Part shown: piece by piece, positions 1-12,192 of the stretch
How positions within the stretch are numbered: position 1 is the stretch's first letter
Layout: each line of letters opens with the position of its first letter
Assembly: GCF_037325665.1 (NCBI RefSeq)
Contig: NC_090253.1
Span: forward strand, 13,289,773-13,353,772
Source: Littorina saxatilis
Taxonomy: Eukaryota > Mollusca > Gastropoda > Littorinimorpha > Littorinidae
Direction of reading: 5' to 3'
DNA: 64,000 bases
Made by a program: the position numbers and the translations under genes
The notes under the pieces: generated by a model
Seen by the model: only the letters and a program-made list of their open reading frames with translations
Told to the model about the DNA's origin: nothing
Databases searched by the model: none

Positions 1-85
1 GTGCAGAAAACGACTTTACAATCAAATCAACATTATAAATAATTTGTACTGTACTAGGTCATTCAATATTTGAAAGTTGGAAAGT

Positions 86-469
86 TCTTTCTTTATTTGG
101 TGTTTAACGTCGTTTTCAACCATGAAGGTTATATCGCGACGGGGGAAGGGGGGAGGTGGGATAGAGCCACTTGTCAATTCTTGTTCACAAAAGCACTAAT
201 AAAAAATTTGCTCCAGGGGCTTGCAACGTAGTACAATATATTACCTTACTGGGAGAATGCAAGTTTCCAGTACAAAGGACTTAACATTTCTTACATACTG
301 CTTGACTAAAATCTTTACAAACATTGACTATATTCTATACAATAAACACTTAACAAGGGTAAAAGGAGAAACAGAATCCGTTAGTCGCCTCTTACGACAT
401 GCTGGGGAGCATCGGGTAAATTCTTTCTCGTCCCAACCAATATGGGACTCCCCCTAATCCGCGGGGGGT
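86..469 (-). mobile_element. SINE-like retroelement, copy 1, with 12 bp target duplication
   Basis: A 384 bp dispersed element, in the SPT6 intron at the left edge. It is flanked by a perfect 12 bp direct repeat AAGTTGGAAAGT at 74-85 and 470-481, so it was inserted by target-primed reverse transcription. The left edge is a CTTTCTTT tract, which is the (AAAG)n tail if the element is read on the minus strand. Two more copies occur at about 10166-12235 and 13557-13931. The copy near 12.2 kb retains a tRNA-like head with a box B. The internal ATG-led reading frame on the plus strand is not a gene. Confidence 0.75.
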
Positions 470-481
470 AAGTTGGAAAGT

Positions 482-898
482 ACTCTTGAAACATGAAACA
501 AGATCAGATCCTTAACTGGGCAAAGCCACCATGCAAAGTTTACTCCGTGAAGCTGGCCGCACAAAGCTTTAAACACTGAGTTTTCGATAAAAAGACTTCA
601 CGAAGTCGACTTCGGGGCTCAATTAACAACCGCCTTTAAGGTACAACACTGGCGAATGAAAACTAATTAAAAGAGACGCTTCACTTCCTCTGTGAAATTC
701 TTCTGGAAACTTTATTTTCATAATCCTGTCCTCCATCTGAGTGATCGACAAGAAGAAGAAGATAATCCTGTCCCACCTGGTACACCAATGATTAATTAAA
801 ATGTATGCTGTAAGTGTAATAAATTAAAATGAGTATGTATCATTGTATGGTCCACTTCAACACCAATATTCTCTTGGCAAGGCAATAATTGAGCTTAC
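482..898. other. SPT6 intronic sequence, no gene seen
   Basis: This stretch of about 420 bases lies between the SINE copy and SPT6 exon 4. It ends in the donor GTAAGC (minus strand) of that exon. I see no further SPT6 exon, no RNA gene and no clear TIR element in it. A short GAAGAAGAAG tract near 750 resembles SINE or LINE tails found elsewhere in the window. Confidence 0.5.
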
Positions 899-3800
899 CT
901 GTCACTATGAATGATATGCTTCTTCTTCTTCCCTTTGCTGATAGGTCTTCCCTCATCATCAACAATGAAGTCGTCAATATCTGCAATATTCCACATGTGT
1001 GTGAAAAAGAGAGATCAAAGACACAAATATTCAACATTAATAAGGAATATGCACACCTAACATAGTATCAAAAAGCAAACAATATTCTTTGCCATGTGTT
1101 CTATGTTAGAACTCCCCTTCCTAGTACTATGAGTGAACAAATGTGTGTATGTAGTCAAAAAAACATGCACATTTTGAAAGTACACTTTTTTTTTACAAGC
1201 AACTATACTTATACTTCCACTATATTGTGTTCCACTCCATTGCAAATTTGGATACATCACTTTATTATCAGGACAGGACCACAATGATTGGACCCCCCGC
1301 CACCCTTAGTGGCTATGATTTTTCTGAAACTACTGAAAACCAATTGAACATGTACGAATGCAGACAGAAAAAGAGAGAGCTATACAGTCCACAAACTCCA
1401 CACTTGTATACATACACACCTGACTCTTCCTCCTCGTCAAGATCGCCAAATTCATTACGATCTTCTTCTCGCTCACGAGCTGGAGTGGCTGAAATATCCT
1501 CCCCTTCTTCATCGTCGTCGTCAAACAGCGTTTCTTTTATCCTCTCTTTTCCGTCGATCCCAGTTTGTGATTCTTCATTGTCGCTACCCTCGTCTGACAT
1601 CACCCGAATGCGCTTGTGCTTTTGCTGAAAAAGTGAATTTTGCGGTGAAGAATGTTGACATGGTCAAGAATGTTAAGGGCAAGTTATAATGCCTCACAAC
1701 TGAACTGAGTTTATCTTAAGCATGATGAAAAATATGCCATCAACAGTAACATTAAACAATAACATTTTGATTTCTGAAGTAATCACAAGTTGAAACAACA
1801 AAAGAAGAGTGACTCTTGATATGTATAACACTAGATGTATCTATACTCTTTTCTATTTTGAAAAAAACAACACCCACATACATTTATTTTTTTAAATAAC
1901 CACACAATCATGCGTACTCATTTTCACATACATGTGCACACTCTCTAATCCAGTCTCATTCAAATACAGATATTTACAATTACATTCATTAATATCTAAA
2001 CACATGCTGTCAAAGCAGCTGTGGACACCCCACCCCACACCCCAAATCACTTTACCTTCCTGTTGACTTTGATGCCCAAGTTTTCCTCAATCAGGTCGAA
2101 GTCTTCGTCCTCAAGCCTGTCATCCAATTCTTCGTCGTCATCATCTCGCTTGCGCTTCCCTTCTCCCTCCTCCTCACCACTTTCTTCTCCTTCTTCCTCT
2201 TCCTCCTCTTCATCGTTGTTGATGATGAACCCTTTCATTTCTTCATCATCTGTCAACAGTTCAAAGGTGAGAACAGCAAAAAATGAAAAACGAGGACAAA
2301 TTGTTATTGTCAACAAATTTCAAAATCAGAAAAAACCTAGATTTGCATGGATTTGACTATTTTTGAACAAAGAGAAGAAAGTTAATCTTTCACACGTTAA
2401 CCTGGTGCTGCTTACTGTTTCACAATTATGTGAACGAATCAAGCTTGTCCAACTTTTCATACCAAAGTATCACTATCAGTATCAGGAGCAGTTGAAAAGA
2501 AGGAATACCTCCAGAAAAAAAAGGGAGTATAAAAGAAAGAAACAGAAGAATTTTTATCTCTGGTAAGATACAATGATTTCAAAGGCATTCAAATACATTA
2601 ATTTATGAAAATTGAATTACAGCAAACAATTTTTTTACCATTTTCATTCTTCAGTTTTAATCCCTTTCAGTTTCACTTTCAGAATCAGAAGCATTTTACC
2701 TTGATTTCTAGTTCGTTATTGTCGGTGTCATTTTGAGTAAGCTCCTAAATATATTGAAGAAACAAATTTGGCGGACAGAATATAAATGTAGCAAAAGCTA
2801 TTCTTTTTAAGTAATGCATAGTGCATTTAAAATGTTAATACATTTTTACATTCCTGGCTAGGAATAACCCAACCAACACAGGGGTGTCGTTTGGGTCGGC
2901 CCTTCGGCCAATCGCCAATTTTTTTTTTACTTTGGCCGAAACTTTCATGTCCCTATCGGCCAAATGTCCGAAGACTATTCGCCTAAATCGGCCAAAGTTT
3001 GGCCAGTTTTTTGTATTGTTCAGGCTTTGATTGCTAAAACTGCTGCCGATGTACTAGTCAACTGACTGACGTTTATTTCCTTCGCGAATACCAAAAACGA
3101 AACATCAATGTTTTGAACGGAAGCCATGCATTGCCAAAAAATATATATGCCGGAGCGTTTACGCTCGCCGGTTCGCGATAGTTTATCAGTCAGTCAGTGC
3201 TTTCGATTTGGATTTGAACATCATGTCGCAACCAAAAAAGAAAAAAACTAAATTGGCCAAGGTTTGCTACCCTTCGCCAAGGTAAGTGATTCCGGACAAA
3301 ATGACAGGAACACCGCAAATGTGACAGTGTGTGTGAGTGGTAGTAGTGTTGTCGAGTCGATCGAAGCAGACGACATAGCAGACGATAGTCACTGCGAATC
3401 GAAATCTGCTGAGCCAGAGAATGAAAAGCGTCCTCCAAATCGTGGTTTCCAAGCAAACTGGCTCACCCTACACGTTTTTTTTATTGGATTTTTTTACCAG
3501 TCAAGTTTCCCAAGGCTTGTCAAGATTAGCACAAGGTTGGCAGAGTTTTACTTTCAAGAAATTAAAGTTAAAGCAGACCTGGGAACCCCTGTTTTGCACT
3601 TTGAGTATTCTCAAACAAACTTGGTGTATTTTCAAAAAAATGAGCGTACTCCACACAGCGTTTGCACATCCATGATTAAAACATGCCTCATGCGCGTCCG
3701 TCACACCGTTAATTAAGTTTACCTATACATTTAAAACAAATGCTTTTTTCAATTTTTACTGACAAAAACTGTACCGTATTTGACGGACTACAAGCCGCGA

Positions 3801-4801
3801 CTTTAAAAAAAAAATCGCATTGCGGCTTATAAAAAGATGCGGCTAAAACGTTACCTAAACTTGAATAGCATTCACCTAATGGAAGTCGCGGCGGATTTTC
3901 ATTTCGCTCGATTAGCGATTACCGGTACTTTATTAGCTCTCTACTCAAGACTCTGCGCTTTTCTCTTTCATTTGCGAACTCTTCGTTTGTCAACAAGTCG
4001 TCGTGACAAGCGTACAGAGAAACACCGGATATATCAGGATCTCGCGCGCGCGAGATTTCGGTTTTTTTGTGTCTCGCGATAGTTGGAGGAGCGAGAGCTG
4101 CCATGTTGTGTTTTCGTCTGCTCGAAATGTGCGCAAAAGTCGTAAATCATCTCAAAAAAGCTTATTCCGGGCGGGACTGCATGTGTGTGTTGGTTACAAA
4201 TTGTGTGTGTGTGTGTGATATTTTTCTTCAAACTTTTTCACTTTTCTTCTTTGTTTCACTTGTTTATTCTTGGAGCTGAAGGATAAGCCACAAATTGTTT
4301 ATAAAATAGCTAAAATTCTTCAGCTTCAGGGGGGCTTTGCACCCCAGACCCCCCAACAGGACCCTGGACCCCAAGTTGTACCCCCCTCCCCTCTGGCTTA
4401 ACTGCTCTGCCCCTGTAATCTGTGTTCCTAAGACAATGATTGTATGTATTGGTGTTCCCCTCTTGAGTCTTGTGCTTCAATGTTGCGGTGACTTTGTATG
4501 AGCCAAAATAATAGCCGAACATTTTCCAAGATGTCCTAAAGCTTTCTGACAGTTTCGGCCAAATGTCCCAACATGAAAATGTCTAGCAACACCCCCGCAA
4601 CAAAAATAATTTACCTTCTTCTTCTTCATCCTCATCCTCATCCTCATCATCGTCATCGATCCTGGGTCTGGCTTTTTTCTTTTTCTCTTTCTTTCTCTTC
4701 ACTGGTCTGATGTCTTCATCTACATCAGAGCCAGACACGTCTGCCTCTGCCTCTGAACTAAGATCAGATACCTCGGCTTCATTTTCAACAAAATCCGCCA
4801 T
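899..4801 (-). CDS. SUPT6H: Transcription elongation factor SPT6, first four coding exons (partial)
   Basis: SPT6 is a nuclear histone chaperone and RNA polymerase II elongation factor. Coding exons, read on the minus strand, are 4801-4615, 2249-2056, 1624-1420 and 980-899, all with GT/AG borders, and each junction phase matches (1, 0, 1, ending in phase 2). They give about 222 residues of the acidic N-terminus: a start [10 protein letters not shown] like vertebrate MSDFVESEAE, then a run of D/E, then the conserved segments [21 protein letters not shown] and [13 protein letters not shown]. The helix-hairpin-helix, YqgF, S1 and SH2 parts lie beyond the left edge. The start codon sits in ACAAGATGGCGGAT, which is also a YY1-type box. 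An AG just upstream (exon edge near 4822) suggests a spliced 5' UTR. Intron 1 holds a hAT-like element. Identification is very secure; the fourth exon is short but in phase. Confidence 0.93.
2879..4597 (+). mobile_element. hAT-like DNA transposon relic in SPT6 intron 1
   Basis: The left end reads CAGGGGTGTCGTTTGGG and the right end is its approximate inverse (ACACCCCCG), spanning 1.7 kb. Inside, from 3223, a plus-strand ATG opens a short reading frame rich in Lys. After a GTAAGT-like break, another frame continues to [15 protein letters not shown] near 3421-3465. That resembles the start of a TTF-type zinc finger at the N-terminus of many hAT transposases. A second, related stretch occurs at 25.4-25.75 kb. 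The transposase core is absent. A nested MITE-like piece begins near 3770 (CGTATTTGACGGACTACAAG). The 8 bp flanks do not match cleanly, so the exact ends are tentative. Confidence 0.55.
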
Positions 4802-5703
4802 CTTGTCTTGTCAGCAGCAGACCTGAAAAATACATGACATGTATTAGATACCACTTGAATTTTTGCTGTTTGTGTTGATGTTGTTTTTAACTCTTAAAAA
4901 CTAGTCAAGTGTGTGTGTGTGAGGGGGGAGGGGGGAATGAGTTCAGGGTAGGAATCTGTCATCACTGGAAAGTTTGTCACAAGTAGCTGAAAGAGACAGA
5001 GACTGAGAGAGTGAGTGATAGTGTGAGTCACTGAGTGTGCGTGTATACATGTATGTTTCCTGTACAAGTTACAACAGTGTAACAAAGAGATGTGCAAGAA
5101 AGACTGCAATTGTCCTATGTAAACATCCAACTTCCAAGTTCCAGCTCCTTCATGGGATGACTGAGAGATTAGACAAAGAACACTAACTTAATAAAGAACT
5201 GCTGGTCTAGACTAGACATCACTTGCTTAGTCAAATTACTGCTTTATAATCTAACAAAACAGGTTTAGTGTTAGTTTCAGTGTTTTCATTCCAATGAATT
5301 CTGCAATCATTTTCGTTTCGGACAAGAGCACAATATATATTAAAATGTTGTAAACAGAAATATGAAAGGATTTGCACTGCCGTAAGGTAGTTGCCTGGCT
5401 GTTGTCCCTTGAACGTAATTAATTCTAATCATGCAGTCAAAAACATGCCTCCCAAAACGACTAAATAAGACTGAAATCAAGTTTTATGAGTATGACTGGT
5501 TTTTTGATTTATCTCCACCTTTTTCAACCAGAAATGGGTCAATCCAAGTCTGTGCAACCTAAACGCTTATAGTCCTACACAGGGAATCTGCAGCTAAATA
5601 ATTGAGTTTATGTGTCTATTTAATAAGAAGATGGTCTGCTTAATTTGTGGGGTATTCCTAATGAAAATAATCTTTCTCACTTCCTTCACTTCGCTATTTT
5701 CTC

Positions 5704-5728
5704 GCAAAGATGGAGGCTAACCGGAAGT
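5704..5728. promoter_or_regulatory. ETS-like plus YY1-like boxes between SPT6 and CCDC86
   Basis: The sequence AAAGATGGAGGC (5706-5717) is followed four bases later by CCGGAAGT (5721-5728). These match the consensus cores of YY1 and ETS/GABP sites, which often mark TATA-less housekeeping promoters. The site lies between the divergent SPT6 (start codon 4801, minus) and CCDC86 (start codon 6077, plus). A possible donor GTATGT follows at 5745, so a non-coding first exon of CCDC86 could begin here. Function is inferred from motif and position only. Confidence 0.4.
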
Positions 5729-6076
5729 CGAACTTGATTTGTGGGTATGTCTTTTTGCCATAACCAGTCGAAAACCCAATCAACAAGACTACCTCATGTT
5801 ATATTGTATTTGAGCACATATTATCCAAATTCGGTCGATAACGCTTTGCATCAGAACATTCACAGATATTTAAAAGCAACATTATCAACAACAAACACAG
5901 CTACTGAGAAGGAAGATTGCAACAAACCCGAAACAAGTTTATTTTAGGAGAGTTAGGAATTAAGTCAAACAATCTTTAAGTATTCTGAGAGTTACTGCCC
6001 TTTACAACAACTTCTCAGCCTGACAAAAACACGTGCACCTTGTTTACCACTAAAACGCGAAAGATTATCTGCTGTC

Positions 6077-9000
6077 ATGGATAGCACGGAGAAGGTGGAG
6101 AGCGCCGACATCCCAAGGGGGAAACCAAAGTCTGGGCGTGTCTGGAAAAAGTTGAAAACTACCAGGTACTTGAGTACATCTTTGATTACTCAGTTTATGG
6201 ACCTAAAATAAAATGAAATTTTTTGTTGTTTATTTATTATTTGTTTTTTATTCTTGATTTTAAAACGCTAGCATTATATATATAACAAAATCAAGGAAAA
6301 GAAAAGCCAAACAAAGAATTTCAAGTGGCAGCCCAAATTTTCGACCTGTTGCCAGGCCTTCCTCGGGTTATATGTTTCGGATTTTGTATCATTAAATTGT
6401 TTTGTCTAATTTGTGTTTGAAAATGTTAAGTTAGTGTTTCAGCACTAACATATATTATGACTCTTAGTCTTAGTCTTATGAGATGGTACATTATCCCAGC
6501 AAAGCTGGCAAGGTGTCCAAAATACAACATACTGATAGAGATTAAAATTAAACTTCTTCTGAACTTCTTGCCAAGATGTATAAGAGGGAATCAAACTTTA
6601 TTCCTTGTCAGAGACTAAAGCTTAGGGTCGAAGTTCCCAGGATAATGTTGTTTTACGCCCTCACGGTGAAATCATTAGGGGCATGTTCCCGGGTGTTACC
6701 CCGACTTTAGATGAGATACACAGGTGTGACTGTGAGCATGTTTAGGTGTAAAAAAAAAATGTAATCAGCCACCTGCACTTATGAAAGAAAGACCAAGGTC
6801 TTTTATGTGCCACTGTAGTGACGTGGGGATGGGACATGGATACAGTCTCTGAGTCTGCACATTAACTTTTCCCGGCCTGGATATGAACCCCTGACCCTAG
6901 AGGGATCACAGCCCCTCTCTCTCCCTTTTAGTGTAGTTAAGTTTTATGTGTGTAAATCACTAAATGTGTGTGTTGGGGGGGGGGGGGGGGGCATGATTAT
7001 GTGAATATTACAAAGCCAGTGAGGTATTCTACACGTTACTTGTGTGTTAATGTGAGTGTGTATGTATCTGTCTGATCTCCCTTTCTCTCTGTACATGTCT
7101 GTGTGTCTTTCTCTGTCTCTCTCCCACTGTCTTCCCCCCCCCCCCCCCCCCCCCAACACACACATTAATTTGTAAGCCTCCAAGCTGAAATGCAATACCA
7201 AAGTTCGGGCGTCGTCGAAGACTACTTGACCAAAATTTCAACCAATTTGGTTTAAAAATGAGAGCGTGACAGTGCCGCCTCAACTTTCACGAAAAGCCGG
7301 ATATGACGTCATCAAAGACATTTATCAAAAAAATGAAACAAACGTCCGGAGGTACCATACTCAGGATCTCTCATGTCAAGTTTCATGAAGATCGGTCCAG
7401 TAGTTTTCTCTGAATCGCTCTACAGACATACACACATACACCACGACCCTCGTCTCGATTCCTCCCTCTACGTTAAAACATTTAGTCAAAACTTGACTAA
7501 ATGTAAAAAGAACAGGGGGGCCATATGGCAGAGTATCTGAAGACAACAGGTGGTCAGACTCAGAACAGTAATCTCACTGCATCTCTGTTCTTATTTTTCC
7601 AGGTTTTCTGATAATACAAGAGTGAAGAGCCAGAAGACGTCCTGGGCAGTGAAGATGAAGAGGAAGGAAGAGGACAAGGCAGCAAAAGCAATACAACAGC
7701 GATTGATCGATGAAAAGAAAGCCAAGAAGGAGGTACAAATACAATGGAACCTCCTTTTTCAAGTGGCATTAAAGTGCAAAAATTGTTTTTTCTTTTGAAC
7801 CCAACAACTCCCATTCAGCCAGGAATGGCCAAATTGTCCGCCCAATCGCCAGGGGCGAGTATAGTAACAAATCCACCGGGCTACTAGAAACCCCCTGGAA
7901 ACTCGCCCGGCTGGCCTGAGTTACCATTCCAGTCCAATGCAACACTTTCGGTTGTAATATGGAATTTCAAAGCCGTAAACACTGCAGATGCAGCAACTGT
8001 GATATGTACCGGATCAGCAAAATTTCTGGCGGGCGAGTGACTTTCTTGAAGATACTCCGCCCGGCTGGCGAGTTGAAATTGTGAGATTTGGCCATCCCTG
8101 TCAGCACTGGCAACTTTCAGGCTGTTGATTACTATTAGGGTTTAACGTCCTCTTAGACCAACAGGTCTATATTGGGACAGGTATTGGTAATACGCTGAAG
8201 ATATGGTGTGATACTTTGATTCGAACAAGCCCGCTGTGGCTGTCTTCTTCGACACACCAGCATTGGGTTTGTCTCGTCAAAGTATCGAAATACGATCATG
8301 ATAATCAGAGACAAGAGATGATGCATGCGTGTCTTCGTGTTTTCCAAGCCCTGAGACTTTCGCTGTGAACGTGGGATCTTTTTCGTGCGCATGTGTGCAC
8401 ACGGGGGTGTTCGGACACCGAAGAGAGTCTGCACAAAGTTGACTCCGAGAAATAAATCTCTCGCCGAACATGGGGATCGAACCCACGCTGATAGCGACCA
8501 ACTGGCTACAAAGCCAGCGTGCTAACAACTGAGCTACGTCCCCGCCCAACTTTCAGGCTGTGGATTATTGGCCGGTTATAAGACTGTGAGCCAAACTGAT
8601 TTCATGGGAAAGACTGTGCCTTTTAGAATTGTGTGTACAATTGTATTCACTACTTTTAGGTGGTGGCATAATATATAGTGGACCTGATTTCTTATTAATT
8701 AGTCACAGTCAGAATTTGCCGATTACTTCTGATTTATCGATTACTTTTTAAACCCAGATTTGATCCTGCATCTGTTGAAAATTCAAAAGTAGTCTAGGTG
8801 TACATGGTACTAAGGTACGTGTATTACTACACTGTTGTTCTCTTTTGCAGGCTCTCAAAATGAGGCGTGAGCAGAATGCCAAAAACAGATTGGAGAATGA
8901 GAGAAAATCTGAAATTGTTCAACCCGTAAGTCTGTTGTCCTCTCTTGCACTTTGGTCTGTTTGTGTGGGTGTGTCTTTTTCTCTCTCCTCATACCCGAGT

Positions 9001-9407
9001 AGTATGCCCCTGTAACAGGAGAATAGCAAGAACTCTACAAATCGTCAGAATTCAGGAGAATATGTTAGTGTTTTGTACTAATCGTCTTTCAGTTTAGGCG
9101 TTATTTGCCCAGCTTGCAGATGATAACTCATCAGATTTTTAAAAATTTGTCTACAGTATAATCAATGGGAGTAAGACACCATTTTTCTCTTCATCTCCCA
9201 GGCTTAGTGTTTTTTGTAGGCATTATCTTGCACACAAAAAAAAGTGTGACAACAAAAATGGAATTGATAGGCTTGTCTATAAAACCACTAAAGTTTATGC
9301 TTAATAAAATTAAATTTGATTGAATCCTGCTTTTGTTTCAGATCAAGAACACTCGTAAGATCAAGAAGATGAAAAAGAAAACTCTCCGCAAGATAGAGAA
9401 GAGATGA
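6077..9407 (+). CDS. CCDC86: CCDC86 / Cgr1-family nucleolar protein
   Basis: Four exons, 6077-6165, 7603-7732, 8851-8925 and 9342-9407, join in phase (2, 0, 0) to give 119 residues ending in TGA. The protein carries IPRGKPKSGRVWK, then RFS...KTSWAVKMKRKEE, a long charged helix with ENERKSEIVQ, and the Lys-rich end KKMKKKTLRKIEKR. This is the order of motifs in the conserved C-terminal half of vertebrate CCDC86 (cyclon) and yeast Cgr1, which act in nucleolar pre-rRNA processing and, in vertebrates, at mitotic chromosomes. Vertebrate proteins have a long variable N-terminus; this one starts just before the conserved core, so it is compact, or an upstream exon has been missed. It is divergent from SPT6. 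A poly(A) signal follows at 9480. Introns hold two SINEs, a hAT MITE and a family A element. Confidence 0.9.
6600..6915 (-). mobile_element. tRNA-derived SINE in CCDC86 intron 1
   Basis: The right end, read on the minus strand, contains a box B-like GGTTCATATCC equivalent (plus-strand GGATATGAACCCCTGACC). The body includes ATGTGCCACTGTAGTGACGT and matches in outline the SINE at 32662-32968. No target duplication was found, so the ends are approximate. Confidence 0.5.
6963..7167. repeat. Inverted pair of G and C homopolymer tracts
   Basis: A run of about 18 G (from 6975), preceded by ATGTGTGTGTT, is mirrored by a run of about 20 C (to about 7154) followed by AACACACACAT. The arms are inverse complements about 140 bases apart. 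This could be the end of a palindromic element or a hairpin-prone microsatellite pair. It abuts the family A element on its right. Confidence 0.6.
7170..7506 (-). mobile_element. Family A TIR element, truncated copy
   Basis: This shares its sequence (AGCCTCCAAGCTGAAATGCA, CGGATATGACGTCATCAAAG) with full copies at 35274-36056 and 57258-58047. It ends in the self-complementary terminus ACATTTAGTCAAAACTTGAC... at 7480-7506. Only the part distal to the terminus is missing. It lies in CCDC86 intron 1. Confidence 0.7.
7820..8100. mobile_element. hAT-type MITE
   Basis: The 281 bp element starts CAGGAATGGCCAAATTGTC and ends GAGATTTGGCCATCCCTG, so the termini are inverse complements with a few mismatches. 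The CAGG(G/A)ATGGCC end is typical of hAT elements. Flanking sequence shares TCAGC on both sides but not a perfect 8 bp duplication. It contains no coding sequence and lies in CCDC86 intron 2. Confidence 0.65.
8132..8546 (-). mobile_element. tRNA-derived SINE (family S1) with 21 bp target duplication
   Basis: On the minus strand the element starts with a tRNA-like head (GGGGACGTAGCTCAGTTGTT, box B GGTTCGATCCC-like) at 8546. It continues through TCCGAACACCCCCGTGTG. It is flanked by CAACTTTCAGGCTGT(T/G)GATTA at 8111-8131 and 8547-8567. Related copies are at 39.9, 45.1, 47.1, 55.6 and 62.5 kb. Confidence 0.85.
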
Positions 9408-9479
9408 TGCATCATGTTCTTGTATTGTGCTAAGTGTTTGTGACAGTGCTGGGTGTGTAAGGGATTATGGAATGAATGC

Positions 9480-9485
9480 AATAAA
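9480..9485 (+). terminator. CCDC86 poly(A) signal
   Basis: An AATAAA hexamer lies 73 bases after the CCDC86 stop codon on the coding strand. Position and sequence fit the transcript end. Confidence 0.6.
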
Positions 9486-10165
9486 AGGCATGAAAATATC
9501 CAGAAATGTGTATGTCGTGTAAAGTGTGGTTGAATTCCTGACAGCAAAGCAATACTTTTAGTGCTTTCATGACAACTAAGAACACTTAGATAAAGCAGGG
9601 GACATAATCTCATTCAAATCTCATTCACCGACTCCACAGTGCTACCTCCCTGGTCACAATTCATGTCATAATTATGCATGTACGTTTGTAAATTTCCAAA
9701 GTTGTGGACCTGATTTTTTGTAATAAAAAATGTACACAAGAAAACAAAGATGTATACCAATTGACGCATTTGCTGACGTAAAATAAAACCGTTAGGTAGG
9801 TTTCTGTATGAATTATAGCATATGTTTGACCTCATTGAGGTTATTAAAGGGAAGGAAAAACACATCTTTGTGCCAGAAATGCTCATTTTAATGACTATAC
9901 AGACCAATGTACAACTTGCATAAAAAATCTGGTTTACAAAAAATTAGGGCTCAACTTCCCCGTTAACTTTTCTTTTCAGAAGTTCACTAGTTTGGAAGCA
10001 ATCCAGCAATTTGCTGTCCACTGCTTCTAAACGCACTGTACCTGGAGAAGCTCGAGAGTTGTTCAGGACTGAAGCGCACAAAGCGAAACTGGGTGTCACC
10101 CAATTGGGTAGTACACAGCCGTGGGGTCAAATTGGTTGAACTTGAGAATTATGATTTCAACTTAT
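9486..10165. other. Spacer downstream of CCDC86
   Basis: No gene is seen here. From about 10062 a piece reads AGGACTGAAGCGCACAAAGC, which matches the terminal repeat of the small MITE at 47847-48004. It is a partial copy of that family just before the SINE-like element. Confidence 0.45.
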
Positions 10166-10316
10166 CATTCTTTCTTTATTTGGTGTTTTACGTCGTTTTC
10201 AACCACGAAGGTTATATCGCGACGGGGAAAGGGAGGAGATGGGATAGAGCCACTTGTCAATTGTTTCTTGTTCACAAAGCACTAATCAAAAATTTTCTCC
10301 AGGGGCTTGCAACGTA

Positions 10317-11246
10317 CACTCGACTCCACTTAGCTCGACCCCGCTTAGCTCGTCCGCCGTTTAGCTCGTCGCCATATTTTTTCCCCGGGCTGACGTCCTT
10401 CTTTGTATCTGTAAAATTAAGCTGGTTAGCTCGTCCGCCGGTTAGCTCGTCCGCCGCTTTGCTCGACCAAACTTTCCAGTCCCAAGGCATGGTGTGACGT
10501 CATTTACGCCGGATAGCTCGTCATAACGACATTGTGTCGTCAGCTATGACGTCTTCTGACAGGATGACAGTAACAAAAGAACGTTCCATAAACTGCCAGA
10601 CTTTTCGAATTGAATGTCAAAGAAGAAAACATGCGCTGTTTATCTGATTTTGCTACTTTGTTTCAATTTTCTCCCACTTATTAGTAGGTACAATGTACAC
10701 ACAAAACTTTCTTTGTATGACTAATTAGAATAATGTTTGGACAATGACACCTGTCAATCATTTCTGGCATCCATCTGTCACTCAGTCCTAGACAAATGCC
10801 AATCGTTGGGTAGTCTCACAACGCAGAAAAGATGCAAACGAAACGAAAGGTGCAGGGTCTTTCCCTGAAAAGGAAAATGGAAGTTATTCAAATAATGGAG
10901 GACAATCCAAGCAAACTCCTAAAGACCATAGCAGACGATCTTGATATCCCACGAACGACGTTGTCCTCGATTGTTTTAGTTTTTTGTTTGTTTGTTATGG
11001 TTTTGTTGCGCAGATTTTTTGTTGATGTGCATGTTTTTGAAAATGGTGTGTGTGTGTTTTGTGTGTGTGTGTATGTAAGCACGCAAATGAGTTAGTGCTT
11101 TTTTTGCGTGTGTGTTTGTGTGTGTTTAACTTTTTTCTGGCGCCGTGTTTACTTGGTTTTTCATTTAAAATTCTTCTCATTGGACTGCTTATTTTTGGAT
11201 TTAATAAAAAAAATCCCAAGAAATGTGCTTTCTGTTTCATGGTTTA

Positions 11247-11292
<46 letters not shown>

Positions 11293-11727
11293 GCCTATCT
11301 CTCTGTTATTTTCATAGTAACACATGTTACAAACCCAATATGCGAAACGAATATAAACTCTATCAACATCTTACCGAGTCTATGAACAGAAATTCGTCAT
11401 TTGACCATTGCACATCATAGCTCCTACTCCATGGTGATGAAAGGATTACTTCTGGTTTGTAGACACGGTAAAATGTCATGTTGTGAACAAAGGGCTATTC
11501 GAGGATGATCTACTAGATTGATAGTTATCTCAGAACCTGATACACCCGTTTACAAGTGTTTATGTGCTTTTAATATTGGTCTGGACGAATTCGCCGGATA
11601 GCTCGTCGCAGCATATCCCCCAGGGAAATTGGACTCCGTTTACCTCGTCCGCTGCTTAGCTCGTCGGCCGGTTAGCTCGTCGCGAATTTTTCGGTCCCGA
11701 GAGGGACGAGCTAAGCGGAGACGACTG
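10317..11727 (+). mobile_element. pogo/Tigger-type Tc1-mariner transposon relic
   Basis: The 1411 bp element begins CACTCGACTCCACTTAGCTC and ends in the inverse of CAGTCGTCTCCGCTTAGCTC, with TA on each side (10315-10316 and 11728-11729). CAGT termini, a CGCTTAGCT core and a TA duplication fit the pogo/Tigger clade. At 10832-10978 the plus strand encodes 49 residues starting MQTKRKVQGLSLKRKMEVIQ and ending TLSSIV. This is a CENP-B N-terminal helix-turn-helix like those of Tigger transposases. The frame then runs into simple sequence; the DDE domain is absent. A short TC repeat lies at 11250-11290. It is non-autonomous. Confidence 0.8.
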
Positions 11728-11886
11728 TATGACCTTACTGGGAGAATGCAAGTTTCCAGTACAAAGGACTAAACATTTCTTACATACTGCTTGACTAAAA
11801 TCTTTACAAACATTGACTATATTCTATACAAGAACCACTTAACCCACCAGGCGGCAACGACCGGGATTCGAACTCACGACCTCTTA

Positions 11887-12192
11887 CAGGCATGGGAATT
11901 AAAAATTGTTAAAAAAGGCTGACAATTTGTAAGTAATAACAAAGTCGACGGCGAGAAGCACCTAGCGTTACTAGGGAGGTCCGGGGGCATGCACCCCGGG
12001 AATTTTTTTCTCTCCAAAGAACCCAAATGGTGCAATTTGGTGTCATCTTAGCTCCAAGTTTGCCATTTAATTCAGTTTTTAGAACCATTTTTGCCTCCCC
12101 CATTTTTTTTCGGCGGAAACTTCGGCTTTTTCGGCGGAACAAAAAAACAATTCGGCGAAAATTTGCCTTTCGGCGGACAATTCCCATGCCTG
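11887..12192. mobile_element. TIR MITE inserted in the SINE head
   Basis: The element starts CAGGCATGGGAATT and ends AATTCCCATGCCTG, a perfect 14 bp inverted repeat. It is flanked by CTCTTA on both sides (11881-11886 and 12193-12198). The interior has GGTCCGGGGGCATGCACCCC, a palindromic G/C block also seen in elements near 4.3 and 61.1 kb. The CAGG termini suggest hAT, though the duplication is 6 rather than 8 bp. Confidence 0.75.

Noticed and set aside
1227-1628. 133-codon plus-strand Ser-rich frame
   Set aside because: Antisense shadow of the acidic SPT6 exon 3.
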